Source: CABZJG01 sp965659715 | GTDB lineage: Bacteria; Pseudomonadota; Alphaproteobacteria; Rhodobacterales; Rhodobacteraceae | Length of the DNA stretch: 52,724 bases | Direction: 5' to 3' | Assembly (NCBI GenBank): GCA_965659715.1 | Contig: CBFHXE010000010.1 | Span: 1-52,724, forward strand | Shown here: positions 34,517-43,808 of the stretch, one piece after another | How positions within the stretch are numbered: position 1 is the first letter of the stretch | Layout of the letters: each line of letters begins with the position of its first letter | The notes under the pieces: model-generated | What the model saw: only the letters and a program-made list of their open reading frames with translations | Database searches by the model: none | What the model was told of the DNA's origin: nothing | Translations under genes and position numbers: made by a program

Positions 34517-35044
34517 CTAAAACGCGTGGCCCACTAGATCGATCACTGCGGTCTCATCCCAAAGGGTTGATGCAAGGGGCATCACCATCAATTTGCTGTC
34601 GCTTAATTCAATAACTTCACCGGTCTTTACCCCGGTCAAAGAAGTACACCTGACTTTATTGGGTACTGATTTAAAACCGAATGCTGCATAAAGAGGCCGG
34701 TTGCCAAATAGCAAGAAAAACGCGCATTGAGAGGATTTGACCTCTTCAATAGTGCGATGCATCAGCTGAGTTGCAATACCTTGCCCTCGATAGTTTAAAT
34801 CTGTTGCCACATCACCCAAACCTGCAATCGTTAAAAGTGTGCCGCCCATTCTTATGGCTCTTATGGTAATGCCCATATGGCCAATGACAGCCGCATTTTG
34901 GCGTACCAAAAGACTAATGTGGTGGCGTTGCTGAAAAAAACTACGTGTGCCAAAATCAACGCCAAAGGATGCGTCAAGCAAGCTCCCTATTGCCTTGTCG
35001 TCTCTCTTTGATAGCCGGATTTCCTCGATGCGTTCTATTTTCAT
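34517..35044 (-). CDS. GNAT-family N-acetyltransferase
   Basis: Protein of 175 residues with a GNAT fold. The acetyl-CoA pyrophosphate-binding loop is seen as 'DLNYRGQGIATQLMHRTIEE' near residues 83-102, preceded by the strand 'LTIAGLGDVATD'. 'FGNRPLYAAFGFKSV' is the usual motif B region. It resembles the YhbS-type group of predicted acetyltransferases. The substrate is not evident. It stands alone on the minus strand; about 280 bases upstream (35045-35324) hold nothing I can identify. Confidence 0.85.
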   Translation of the reverse strand: MKIERIEEIRLSKRDDKAIGSLLDASFGVDFGTRSFFQQRHHISLLVRQNAAVIGHMGITIRAIRMGGTLLTIAGLGDVATDLNYRGQGIATQLMHRTIEEVKSSQCAFFLLFGNRPLYAAFGFKSVPNKVRCTSLTGVKTGEVIELSDSKLMVMPLASTLWDETAVIDLVGHAF

Positions 35045-35324
35045 TTGATCTACCCAAATCTTGAATTTCAGATAGCCGTTTCTGACGCGGCTATCGGGTC
35101 ACACAGGCCATTTATGCAGGTAGAGCCAAAGCGATCCAAGCTAAATTTATTTGAATTAAAATTTCAGCCTTTGTGTATACTCGGCTTATAAAGAGGCTTT
35201 GATTGATACGCGCTTCAAACGCTTTTCTATCAAGACAAGCATGCGGCGCAAATTATTCTATATTTTATGCAAGTGGGCACAGGTGGTTATCTTTGCAACA
35301 TAAACTTGGTGGCTGCCAGCTGTT

Positions 35325-37061
35325 TCAAACCAAGGCGCTCGACTTAAGAATTGGCTGGAGCATGGATTTCATTTCATCTTTTCTATAAGGCTCGTCTTGG
35401 ATCAACCGTTCGACAGAAAGCCCATAATCTGTCTCGATTTCTGCCACTTTTTCCGCCGCTAGGTCAACATGACCCAAATGGTAATTATTGGCAGCTTCAA
35501 ATACAGACATGATCGGATCTGGAAACTTTACTCTTTTGAAAACATCATCGCTTGCTTGATGGTCATGTTGCCAGAATTTCAATACACCTTCTATTTCGTA
35601 AAGCAGATCAGAGGCCGTTGGATTTATTTTTTTGGCCCGGTCCAATTCGTTCTGAGCTTCGTCCAATCGGCCGTCATACATTAGTACTTTGCAGTGCTTG
35701 GCGGCAATATATAGATCAGAGGGGCAAAGACTACAGGCATGGCGGTGATGCGCCAATGAAGATTCGTAGTTTCCATTTGACAACTGCATAGCGCCCATGA
35801 TCCTGTTCGCCTCAGCATCGTCAGGGTCAAGTTCAAGGGCTTTCTCAATGCTTTTTAATGCCTCTTGCATCCAGTTAGGACCTAAAATCTCGGGTTCCCA
35901 AGATGATAGGTTGGCCGTCGAGCAAACTTTCCATGCCATCGCTCTAGGATAGTTTGGATCAATATCCACGGCTCTGCTGAAAAGGTCATAGGCCTTGCGC
36001 GCATCTTCGCGCGAAATAATCGAATTTCTGTGATGCTTCAGGCCCTGAAGAACGAGATCATACGCACGTGCATCCTCTGGCGGTTTATTGGCCGATGAGC
36101 GCACCTCATCTTTTTCAACTTGACCGACAAGTTTTGATGCAACGGTCGATGCCAAGGTTTCTTCTAATTCCCAAATCCCCTCTTTGGTGGTTTCAAATTT
36201 CTCTGACCAAATGGTTTGACTGGTTTCCGAGTTATCTAATTTGATGTTAACACGGACACGGTTGCCCATGCTGCGAACAGCGCCCGACAATATATATTTG
36301 GCAGACAAGGCTTGCCCGATTTCCTTTAGTGACTTTTCACCTGCAACAAAAGCAAAGCTGGCATTGCTTGAAGTTACACGCAGAGACTTATAACGGGACA
36401 AAGCGCTAATAAGATCTTCTGAAACGCCCTCGCAGAAATATTGCTGTTCTTCATCAGAACTGAGATTCTTTAAAAGCAATACCGCAATTGAACCAGGCAG
36501 GGTTTCGACATTGACAACTTTTTCAGTGTTTGAGGCCCCATAGCGCCCCATTTGATACCCTGATTTCCACATATAAACAGCTGTCGGGTTTGGGATGTTT
36601 TTTAGGCTTAATTCGCCTAAATAGGCAAAGGAGTTTTGGGTTTCTGACAGCAGCTTATCAAAAGCACTTTTGCTTACATAAACCCCTTCGGGAGAAGAGG
36701 CGGCTTCAAGCCGCGCTGCAACATTAACAGTGTCCCCGAACACATTGTCATCTGCATCCATGACCGTGCCATAGTTGATACCCGCACGAAACATCATCCG
36801 CCGTTCTGTAGGCGATCCGGCATTAAGACGGGCCATTTCTTCTTGAATGGCCACTGCGCAAAGCGCGGCTTTATCAGCTTCTGCAAATTCTGAAACAATG
36901 CTATCTCCGGCCTCATTAAAGACACGCCCACTCATGGAAAGAACAAGACTGTGAATGCGCTTTCTTCGGGCAGACAATACATCGATGGTGACCGTGGGGT
37001 TGTCAGCAACTTGTTTTGAAAACCCAACCACATCTAAAGCCAAAACTGTTGTTTCTCGCAT
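35325..37061 (-). CDS. Class III adenylate/guanylate cyclase with TolB-like and TPR domains
   Basis: Protein of about 578 residues, starting at ATG 37061 (MRETTVLAL) with a GGGGC ribosome site; the longer frame to 37091 is less likely. Residues 1-165 form a class III cyclase domain with 'LALDVVGFS' (metal Asp), 'EAGDSIVSEF' and 'VFGDTVNVAARLEA'. Residues about 185-300 match the FlgO/TolB-like module ('GSIAVLLLKNLSSDEEQQYF'), and the rest is TPR helices ('ALELDPDDAEANRIMGAMQL'). This architecture is common in Rhizobiales and marine alphas. Soluble; signal unknown. Confidence 0.88.
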   Translation of the reverse strand: MRETTVLALDVVGFSKQVADNPTVTIDVLSARRKRIHSLVLSMSGRVFNEAGDSIVSEFAEADKAALCAVAIQEEMARLNAGSPTERRMMFRAGINYGTVMDADDNVFGDTVNVAARLEAASSPEGVYVSKSAFDKLLSETQNSFAYLGELSLKNIPNPTAVYMWKSGYQMGRYGASNTEKVVNVETLPGSIAVLLLKNLSSDEEQQYFCEGVSEDLISALSRYKSLRVTSSNASFAFVAGEKSLKEIGQALSAKYILSGAVRSMGNRVRVNIKLDNSETSQTIWSEKFETTKEGIWELEETLASTVASKLVGQVEKDEVRSSANKPPEDARAYDLVLQGLKHHRNSIISREDARKAYDLFSRAVDIDPNYPRAMAWKVCSTANLSSWEPEILGPNWMQEALKSIEKALELDPDDAEANRIMGAMQLSNGNYESSLAHHRHACSLCPSDLYIAAKHCKVLMYDGRLDEAQNELDRAKKINPTASDLLYEIEGVLKFWQHDHQASDDVFKRVKFPDPIMSVFEAANNYHLGHVDLAAEKVAEIETDYGLSVERLIQDEPYRKDEMKSMLQPILKSSALV

Positions 37062-37208
37062 AGCGACGCCCCGAATAAAAATGAGAACCAAATAACTTAA
37101 TCAGTCTATAAAGTTATTACATATTTATTTGGCGGGAGTCACAAAAAAATTGAAAAGGTATTTTGGTAAATTTTTATTCAAAAATAAAAAATTAAGGGTG
37201 TTGAAGTT

Positions 37209-37400
37209 TTAAAAAACAATTTTTTTAAATTCAAAATTATCTTTTAGTATTATTAAATCTTCGACAGGACGGTTTAATAATTGACCGAGTTCGGGTTTGC
37301 CGATAACTGCAGCGGGCACTGAGATAGCCATCTTTAGGGCCTCAGAGGGTGAAAGGCCGATGTTTTCAATGAGCCTTTTGACACTTTGAGACATTGCTGG
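37209..37400 (-). pseudogene. nagA: N-acetylglucosamine-6-phosphate deacetylase (NagA), C-terminal remnant
   Basis: Only the last ~60 codons of NagA remain, with 'SEALKMAISVPAAVIGKPEL' and 'LLNRPVEDLIIL' matching the C-terminal helix and final strand pair of the family. The normal stop is kept at 37209-37211. Homology stops abruptly near 37400, where the opposite strand switches to GH20 hexosaminidase sequence. Frame is intact, so loss of the 5' part looks recent. It is non-functional. Confidence 0.65.
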
Positions 37401-37893
37401 CGCCAAAAATATGCGCCCGGCTGCTTGGGAAGAAGCCGCGCGTGGGGCAGGGGGCGGCATTGGCAATGATGCGTTGCTATTTATTTGGCAGGGCCAAGCC
37501 GCCGGTGTTGAGGCCGCGCGTGCAGGCTATGACGTGGTCATGTGTCCAGCTCAGAATGTATATTTTGATATGGCCCATACGTCCGATCCAGCGGATTGGG
37601 GCGCAAGCTGGGCCGCGATCGTCGCGCTGGAAGAGACCATCAACTGGAATCCTGTACCGGCAGGCGCACAGGACATTGCGGATAAGGTGGTGGGTGTTCA
37701 AGGCGCTTTCTGGGGCGAGTTTACGCAGCAAGATCATCAGGTCGAACCAATGTTAGCCCCACGGATATTAGGTCTTGCCACCAAGGCATGGTCGCAACAA
37801 GACGCTTTGACAGGGCCTGATCTAAAGGCACTTGCGGGGCACTACCGTGCGGTGTTTTACGCCCTTGGCTGGCAGTGGAACACAGCGGCATAA
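37388..37893 (+). pseudogene. GH20 beta-N-acetylhexosaminidase, C-terminal remnant
   Basis: About 165 codons match the C-terminal part of glycoside hydrolase family 20: 'RPAAWEEAARGAG', then 'GYDVVMCPAQNVYFDMAHTS' and 'VVGVQGAFWGEFTQQDHQVE', the sugar-binding Trp/Glu region. The catalytic Asp-Glu pair and N-terminal domain are missing. An in-frame stop at 37387-37389 closes the frame upstream. It meets the NagA remnant head-to-head. The first Met (37411) has no evident ribosome site. Confidence 0.75.
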
Positions 37894-37947
37894 TGGACGG
37901 CTTCCCCTATTATTTTCTGGTTGCAGTCTGGCAGTTTGCTCAGGCTG

Positions 37948-39504
37948 CTAAAAACGGACGGTAAAAGTCGCGCCTGGTAATGGTGATCCATTGGCCTGCG
38001 TGATGCTACCGCCGTGGGCTTCAATCACTTGCTTGCAAATATAAAGCCCCAAGCCGGAGCTATTTGGTTTTTCCGCTGCCCCACTTCGGGCGCTAAAAAA
38101 CCGGCCAAATATTTTATCGTGTAAATCGTCCGGCACACCGGGGCCTGTATCGGAAACAGATATCGAAATGCCCCGGCGCCAAGATTTTTTCAACTCTACA
38201 TAGACCTCACCATTTGGCTTGGAAAAGCTAATCGCGTTTTCCACTAGATTGATAACCACCTGCGCAATACGGTCAGGAAGGCCCGTTAACTTGACGTTCG
38301 ACTGCAGATCAGCCACCAGTTTAACGCCTTCGCGCTCGGCCTCGGTTTCGAAATGGCCGGTGAGATCCTGCACCAGTTCGGAAAGATTGAATTTCTCGCG
38401 TTTGGTGGCCACCAGATCATGGTCGACAATGGCGGCTTCAGATATTTCCGAGATTAGCTTGTTCATGCGCACCGCTTGGTCATGAATGGCCTCAAAGCCT
38501 TTTGTAGATTGCTCTGTATTTGTTGTCTCTGTGCGGGCATTTTCCACATGCGCAATGATTGATGCCAGTGGGTTTTTCAGCTCATGCGATACATCGGCCG
38601 CAAAGCGTTCTTTATCGGAAAACAGTTTGGACAATTGCCCATTTAGTGTCACCAGATTGCGATAGAGAAAGCCAATTTCGTCCTTACGGTGCTCGAACCG
38701 TTTGATCCGAAAATCATTTAACTGTTCAGACACTGTTTCGGCCTTGAGCTTGCGGTTAAGCCGTTTGGAAAGACTGCGAATGGGAAAGGCGATTGACAGT
38801 GCCAAGAATACGCCCAACACCAAAGTGAGCGCCGAAAGGCCGGCCAATATGGTCAGCCGGGATTTGTTTTTGCCCATATAGCTTTCGCGCAGAAAGTAAC
38901 TGTCGCGAACCTCAAGCGTGGCGACTGTTTTGCGCGCAATTTTAATCGGAGCAAGATATTTAAGCTCATAGGCATCCTGGCCACTATCAATCAGATGGTA
39001 CTGCATCGAAAACCTTGCCCTGATCGGGACAATCGGATCCGTGATCAATTGCAGATCGACAAAGTTTTTGTAAAAGGTGAATAAGTATTCAAAGGGATCA
39101 AACCGGTTTTTTTCTACTTCGAATTCCGCCGCCGATTCAGGTGCCAGCTCTTGAACTGAAATCGGCACCAGCTTGATTGGTTTTTGGCCGTTGAAATATT
39201 CAAAGCTTTCCGCCGATTTTAGGTCTGAAAACCGTTTGACCACCACTTTGCCAATGCCCGCCAGTTCACTGTCGCGCAGCAAGCCTTCGATGGCCAATTT
39301 ACGCTCGAACTCGGAAAGCGACTGATTTTCAAAAAGCGGGGTGATCAGTTTCCGGTACATCACGGCACGTTCATAGAGCCGGTCACGTTTGTTGGTAATC
39401 TCAAGATAAGCGGTGTCCTCTGTGAAAAAAATAAAGCTCCAAAGTGCAAGGTTAAACAGCAGCAGTAAACCGATGATTTTGGATAGAATGCCGCGCAACA
39501 ACAT
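37948..39504 (-). CDS. ChvG-like sensor histidine kinase
   Basis: Membrane kinase of 518 residues. Transmembrane helices lie near residues 8-27 and 225-250, enclosing a periplasmic sensor of about 190 residues. A HAMP-like linker precedes the phosphoacceptor box 'FAADVSHELKNPLASI', then the N-box 'VINLVENAISFS', G1 'DTGPGVP' and G2 'SGLGLYICKQVIEAHGG'. Its layout and linked regulator match the ChvG/ExoS family of alphaproteobacteria, which responds to envelope or acid stress. It is separated from the regulator gene by 2 bases. Confidence 0.85.
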   Translation of the reverse strand: MLLRGILSKIIGLLLLFNLALWSFIFFTEDTAYLEITNKRDRLYERAVMYRKLITPLFENQSLSEFERKLAIEGLLRDSELAGIGKVVVKRFSDLKSAESFEYFNGQKPIKLVPISVQELAPESAAEFEVEKNRFDPFEYLFTFYKNFVDLQLITDPIVPIRARFSMQYHLIDSGQDAYELKYLAPIKIARKTVATLEVRDSYFLRESYMGKNKSRLTILAGLSALTLVLGVFLALSIAFPIRSLSKRLNRKLKAETVSEQLNDFRIKRFEHRKDEIGFLYRNLVTLNGQLSKLFSDKERFAADVSHELKNPLASIIAHVENARTETTNTEQSTKGFEAIHDQAVRMNKLISEISEAAIVDHDLVATKREKFNLSELVQDLTGHFETEAEREGVKLVADLQSNVKLTGLPDRIAQVVINLVENAISFSKPNGEVYVELKKSWRRGISISVSDTGPGVPDDLHDKIFGRFFSARSGAAEKPNSSGLGLYICKQVIEAHGGSITQANGSPLPGATFTVRF

Positions 39505-39506
39505 GG

Positions 39507-40193
39507 TCAGATCTTGAGCTTGTAGCCAAGCCCGTGCACCGTTGCGATCACATCACATTTAGGGTCTGAGGCTTTGAGTTTCTGGCGAATATTGCGGATA
39601 TGGCTGTCGATGGTTCGGTCGCTGACATAAATCGCTTCCTGATAGGCAGCATCCATCAGTTGCTGGCGGTTTTTGACCGACCCGGGACGACGGGCCAAGG
39701 ATAAAAGCAGCAGGCACTCGGTTACGGTGAGATCAATGGGCGCCTCTTTCCAAGTGACCAAATGCCGGTCTTCATCAATATGAAGAGGCCCGCAGGTGAC
39801 AGGTTTAAGCGAGCTGCCGCTGTCGGTAGCGATATGCCGGCGCAGTACGGCAGCCACACGAAATAACAAAAGATGTTTGCTAAAGGGCTTGGTGACATAA
39901 TCATCCGCGCCAAGCGTAAAGCCGATGATCTGATCCTGTTCGTCAGCTTTTGATGACAAAAAGATAACCGGAATATTTGGATGTAAATGCCGCACGGATT
40001 TGAGCAGTTCATAGCCATCCATTTGGGGCATTTTAATATCAAATATCGCAAGGTCTGCAGTTTTGGTTTGAAAATATTCAAGCGCCGTACGCCCCGAAGA
40101 AAACGCATCGACCAGATGGTCTTCGCTGGTCAGCATCTGTTTAAGCGGGGACAGGATGTCCTCTTCGTCATCGACAATTACAATATGTGGCAT
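39507..40193 (-). CDS. ChvI-like response regulator (OmpR family)
   Basis: Response regulator of 228 residues from ATG 40193, with GGGG 8 bases upstream. D52 ('FDIKMP') is the phosphoacceptor, and K102 lies in 'DDYVTKPFS'. The winged-helix domain includes 'RTIDSHIRNIRQKL'. The frame continues upstream with no stop to a GTG at 40328, adding 45 residues that contain CPDC and CANC, a zinc-ribbon-like pair. I prefer the shorter start because it gives the family's normal length. Confidence 0.88.
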   Translation of the reverse strand: MPHIVIVDDEEDILSPLKQMLTSEDHLVDAFSSGRTALEYFQTKTADLAIFDIKMPQMDGYELLKSVRHLHPNIPVIFLSSKADEQDQIIGFTLGADDYVTKPFSKHLLLFRVAAVLRRHIATDSGSSLKPVTCGPLHIDEDRHLVTWKEAPIDLTVTECLLLLSLARRPGSVKNRQQLMDAAYQEAIYVSDRTIDSHIRNIRQKLKASDPKCDVIATVHGLGYKLKI

Positions 40194-40427
40194 GCTCTGA
40201 ACCCCATGGTTGCCAATAGAGTAGCAGTTGGCACAGTAAAATCCAGACCACAAAGGGTTTTCGCACCAGTGCACGAATTCTGCATAACTTATCAACTGAT
40301 CTGCACAATCTGGGCAAACTATATGCACATGGGAGAGGTAGGTTTGGACCTGCAGGTTGAGGCAGAACCTGAAGAGCAGACAGCAATTTGGTCCATCTCC
40401 CCCAAGCTATGCCAAATTGCTCAGTTC

Positions 40428-40459
40428 CTCTGGCGAGGTCACACATTACCTCGCCAGAG
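40428..40459. repeat. Perfect 12-bp inverted repeat upstream of a microprotein
   Basis: CTCTGGCGAGGT (40428-40439) and ACCTCGCCAGAG (40448-40459) form a perfect stem with an 8-base loop. On the plus strand it is followed by TAAAAAAGGA, an A-run that runs into the ribosome site of the 40477 gene, so it is not an intrinsic terminator. It may protect a 5' end, bind a regulator or modulate translation. The rest of 40194-40476 shows no other gene on the plus strand. Confidence 0.75.
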
Positions 40460-40476
40460 TAAAAAAGGAAAAGAAT

Positions 40477-40563
40477 ATGGAACTTGTTCGAACTCTGACG
40501 ATTGCTGAAATTCTTATATTTGGAGCTTGCCTTTATTTTTATCTTCTGCAGAAGTCGAAATAG
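40477..40563 (+). CDS. Small membrane protein of 28 residues
   Basis: Frame ATG 40477 to TAG 40563 encodes MELVRTLTIAEILIFGACL followed by YFYLLQKSK. A single hydrophobic helix covers about residues 8-24, with a short basic C-terminus. AAAAAGGA sits just upstream at good spacing, a perfect hairpin precedes it and a terminator follows at 40655. These flanking signals favour a genuine mini-gene. I do not recognise a family; small subunits or regulators of membrane complexes look like this. Confidence 0.5.
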   Translation: MELVRTLTIAEILIFGACLYFYLLQKSK

Positions 40564-40654
40564 CCAACCTATTGATTGATGACAGTATTTGGTACTCTGT
40601 TGTATGTGATAAATTTCGCGTTCAAAGCCAAACGACGGTTGGAAATTTATGCCT

Positions 40655-40684
40655 CACCCCCTTTTGGGGGTGGTTTATTTTGAC
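40655..40684 (+). terminator. Intrinsic terminator after the microprotein gene
   Basis: CACCCCC (40655-40661) and GGGGGTG (40666-40672) form a 7-bp perfect stem with a TTTT loop, followed by GTTTATTTTGA. It ends the transcript carrying the 28-residue gene. Confidence 0.8.
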
Positions 40685-40845
40685 AAAATGATCTTTGACA
40701 TTACGCCTTGACCACGCGGCATCTGAGTAGCACATGTTGCAATATAGAGACAGTCATCCCCTATATTTTGTGATTATGTGTGTGCAGACTCTGCGCGACT
40801 CACACGGGTTGTTAGATTGAAATTGTAGTTAAGAGGTTTTGTGTC

Positions 40846-41088
40846 ATGTATTTTCATAGTATTGATGGTCAGCATTTTTTGGGTCTTCGTACCTCTCTTT
40901 CCGGTCAAAAAGAGGTAGTATACGATGGTAATGACAGCCAACGGGTTATCTTGAAGATTGCTGAAGCCAGCATTGCAAAAGCCAATATTGACGCGGCTCT
41001 ACGCTCTGCAGTTAACGGACGTAATGTGCTAGCAGCATTAAGGGCTGAGTTTAGCGCGCGAAATATCGTCGTAACAGAAACAGTATGA
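40846..41088 (+). CDS. Hypothetical 80-residue protein
   Basis: The start has AAGAGG 11 bases upstream. The N-terminus ('YFHSIDGQHFLGLRTS') looks like two or three beta strands; residues about 35-75 are helical ('ILKIAEASIAKANIDAALRS', then 'NVLAALRAEFSARNIV'). There is no signal peptide or membrane helix. I do not recognise it. A short AAGCCG-TCA-CGGCTT hairpin follows at 41098-41112 and may end its transcript. Confidence 0.5.
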   Translation: MYFHSIDGQHFLGLRTSLSGQKEVVYDGNDSQRVILKIAEASIAKANIDAALRSAVNGRNVLAALRAEFSARNIVVTETV

Positions 41089-41266
41089 ACAGCCACCAAG
41101 CCGTCACGGCTTTGTGAATATCTTACAATTAAAGCCTGTTGATTTCAGTCAAGCAATCCCTGATTATTTATCCCTAAGTATAATTGTGACTGGTTGGGTT
41201 TTATGGCCCTATGGTCTTGTTCGCAAAGAAGTTAAAATATATATTTTTCCCAAAGGGAGACAGTTT

Positions 41267-41755
41267 ATGAAGTACTTTGCAGCATTAGCGGTCATGACGC
41301 TCGGCCTCTCCGCCTGTCAGACCGTTGTTACAGAAGGCACCGGTGAAGCCGGACCAAAGGAAACCATTGGCGTACTCAGCGGCGCCGTAGTGGGCGGAAC
41401 ATTGGCCAACCAGGCCTCACAAGGGTCCGACAATCAAGCCCTGTTTACCATGGCCGGGTTGCTGGCCGGGGCCATAATTGGCGGAGATATTGGCGCATCG
41501 CTAGATCAGCTTGATCGCCAAATGTTGCGCACCACCTATCAAAGAACGCTGGAAACGGCGCCGACAAACCAAGCCATGACATGGTCAAACCCAGATAGTG
41601 GCAATAGCGGAAGCGTCATGGCGACGCGGACCTATTACACTGAAACCACGGTTTGCCGGGAATACACCCAAGAAATTATGGTCGGTGGCGCCAAACAGCA
41701 AGGTTATGGCACTGCCTGCCGCATGGCTGACGGAAGCTGGAAAATTCAGGGTTAG
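41267..41755 (+). CDS. Glycine-zipper outer-membrane lipoprotein (17 kDa surface antigen type)
   Basis: Protein of about 162 residues. I choose ATG 41267, preceded by AAAGGGAGA; the frame extends back to 41114 without a better signal. A lipoprotein signal peptide ends in the lipobox LSAC, with Cys at about residue 17. A glycine-zipper follows ('IGVLSGAVVGGTLANQ', 'AGLLAGAIIGGDIGASLD'), then a soluble tail with conserved 'YTETTVCREYTQEIMVGG' and 'YGTACRMADGSWKI'. The family occurs widely in Rickettsia and other alphas; function in the envelope is not established. Confidence 0.85.
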   Translation: MKYFAALAVMTLGLSACQTVVTEGTGEAGPKETIGVLSGAVVGGTLANQASQGSDNQALFTMAGLLAGAIIGGDIGASLDQLDRQMLRTTYQRTLETAPTNQAMTWSNPDSGNSGSVMATRTYYTETTVCREYTQEIMVGGAKQQGYGTACRMADGSWKIQG

Positions 41756-41814
41756 ACCGATCTAGGGTATTTTACGCGGGCTAGGAGCTCTCTCTGGCCC
41801 GCGCTGCAAATTTG

Positions 41815-43674
41815 TTAAAGTGCGTTCAGCATCACATTTGTCATTTGCTTGGCAAATTCACCCGGATCATCGGGCAAGTCACCATCCAGTATCCGCGCCT
41901 GCTGCAGCAGTACCTGGGCGGTGTCTGCGACCACATCCGCATTGGTTTCCAGTGCGGCGTTCATCTTTTCGATCAAAGGATGTGACGGGTTCAATTCCAG
42001 CACTTTCGCAGTGCCTTGATAATCGGGGTTTTGTGCCTTTAAAATCCGCTCAAGATTAAAGTCCAAACCGCCTTCGCCGGCGACCAAACGCGCTGGGCTG
42101 CTGGTTAGGGTTGAGGACATCCTTATATCTGAAACAGCCTCGCCTAAGATCGCTTTGGTCTTTTCCAGCAAATCGCTATAGGTCTCTTCGGATGCTTTGT
42201 TTTCTGGGGTTTTCTCATTTTCAGAAAACTCTGACAGATCGACTTTTTCCCGTGAAATTGATGTCAGCGGTTTGTCGGAAAAATGTGGCACCATAGAGAC
42301 CCAAAATTCGTCGATTGGGTCGGTCAGCAGCAGCACATCTATGCCATTTTCCGCAAAGCCCTCAAGATGCGGGCTGCGTTTGGCAGAGGTTAGATTTTCC
42401 GAAGCCAAATAGTAAATGGATTTTTGGTTTTCAGCCATCTGATCCACGTATTCTTGAAGCGTGACAAACTTATCCTGCTTATGCGAATACAGCCGGCTGA
42501 TTTTCAACAGACGATCACGGTTGTCGTGATCTTCATAAAGACCTTCTTTTATCACCCGGCCAAAAGTTTGCCAGAAGGCGTCGAAGCTTTCGGGGTCTTT
42601 TTTGAGTTTCTTTTCAAGCTCGCTCATCACCTTTTTAGTGATTGCTTTTTTAATCTTGGTCAGCGTTGGGCTGTGCTGCAAAATTTCGCGGCTGACATTG
42701 AGATCAAGACTGGGTGTATCAATGATCCCGCGCACAAAGCGCAGCCACTGGGGCAATAAATCACCTAGGTCACTGGTGATGAAAACCCGGTTGATATAAA
42801 GCTGCAATTTGGTTTTGCGTTCGGGTTCAAAAAGATCAAAAGGCGCCTGATTGGGGATAAACAGAAGGTTGGTAAATTCCAATGAGCCTTCGGATTTATT
42901 GTGAATGGTGATAAACGGAGTGTCGAAGTTACCGCTGTTGGATTGGTAAAACTGTGTATAGTCTTCGTCACTGATATCTTTGGGGCTTTTGGTCCATATT
43001 GAGTCGGCTGAATTGACCACGGCGCTTTCACCATCGGTTCCCGTCAGGGTGATAGGATGGGGTATATGGTCCGAGTATTTTTTAATTAGCGTTTTAATAC
43101 GGGCGTCTTCAATGTACTCTTTTGCATCTTTTTTCAGGTGCAAGATCACCGTCGTTCCTGCGGTATCACGGCTGGTTTCAGGCGCGATGCTATAGCCTGA
43201 TTGGCCGTCACTGGACCAAAGAAAACTTTGCTCTGTTCCCGCTTTGCGGCTAATCACGTCAACCTTGTCTGCCACCATGAAGGACGAGTAAAATCCGACA
43301 CCAAATTGGCCGATCAAATTTAGCTTTTCATCCTTTTTATCTTTGGCTTCTTCAAGGCGTTCGATAAAGGCTTTGGTGCCAGAGCGGGCAATGGTTCCCA
43401 AGGCTTCGGCCAGATCATTGTCATCCAGGCCGATGCCGGTATCGCTAATTTCTATAGTTTTGGCTTTTTTATTTATTTTAATACCAATTCCACTGTCACC
43501 ACTATTTAGCAATGCGCCATCGACCTGTCCTAGATACTGTCTTTTGTTGATGGCGTCGGAGGCGTTGGAAAGCAATTCACGCAGAAAAATTTCCTTGTTT
43601 GAATAGAGAGAATTGATAACGATATTTAAAATTTTACCGGTATCTGCTTCGAATTCTCTTGTCTGAACAGTCAT
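41815..43674 (-). CDS. htpG: Molecular chaperone HtpG (Hsp90)
   Basis: Cytosolic Hsp90 chaperone of 619 residues. The ATPase domain shows 'IFLRELLSNASDAINKRQYL', 'ISDTGIGLDDNDL' and 'IGQFGVGFYSSFMVADKV' in standard order. The middle domain has 'DLNVSREILQ', and the C-terminal dimerisation domain follows. It is convergent with the lipoprotein gene. No clear heat-shock promoter could be picked out by eye. Confidence 0.97.
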   Translation of the reverse strand: MTVQTREFEADTGKILNIVINSLYSNKEIFLRELLSNASDAINKRQYLGQVDGALLNSGDSGIGIKINKKAKTIEISDTGIGLDDNDLAEALGTIARSGTKAFIERLEEAKDKKDEKLNLIGQFGVGFYSSFMVADKVDVISRKAGTEQSFLWSSDGQSGYSIAPETSRDTAGTTVILHLKKDAKEYIEDARIKTLIKKYSDHIPHPITLTGTDGESAVVNSADSIWTKSPKDISDEDYTQFYQSNSGNFDTPFITIHNKSEGSLEFTNLLFIPNQAPFDLFEPERKTKLQLYINRVFITSDLGDLLPQWLRFVRGIIDTPSLDLNVSREILQHSPTLTKIKKAITKKVMSELEKKLKKDPESFDAFWQTFGRVIKEGLYEDHDNRDRLLKISRLYSHKQDKFVTLQEYVDQMAENQKSIYYLASENLTSAKRSPHLEGFAENGIDVLLLTDPIDEFWVSMVPHFSDKPLTSISREKVDLSEFSENEKTPENKASEETYSDLLEKTKAILGEAVSDIRMSSTLTSSPARLVAGEGGLDFNLERILKAQNPDYQGTAKVLELNPSHPLIEKMNAALETNADVVADTAQVLLQQARILDGDLPDDPGEFAKQMTNVMLNAL

Positions 43675-43808
43675 AAGTAGGTCCCTTTTTTAAGAGCGGT
43701 CTTGGGTCGTTTGTGATGTAAGTATTTTGGCGTCAGGTTCAATATGCAGGCTGCAAAAGTTGTCGCACCCTAAGGCACGCGAGCCGACGTTGGCGCTAGA
43801 CTGATAAA

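Noticed and set aside
40428..40459. Intrinsic terminator
   Set aside because: The stem is followed by an A-run rather than a U-run on the plus strand, and there is no U-run after it on the minus strand.
41775..41803. Hairpin CGCGGGC/GCCCGCG as terminator for htpG or the lipoprotein gene
   Set aside because: The stem is good but lacks a U-run on either strand; kept only as a note.
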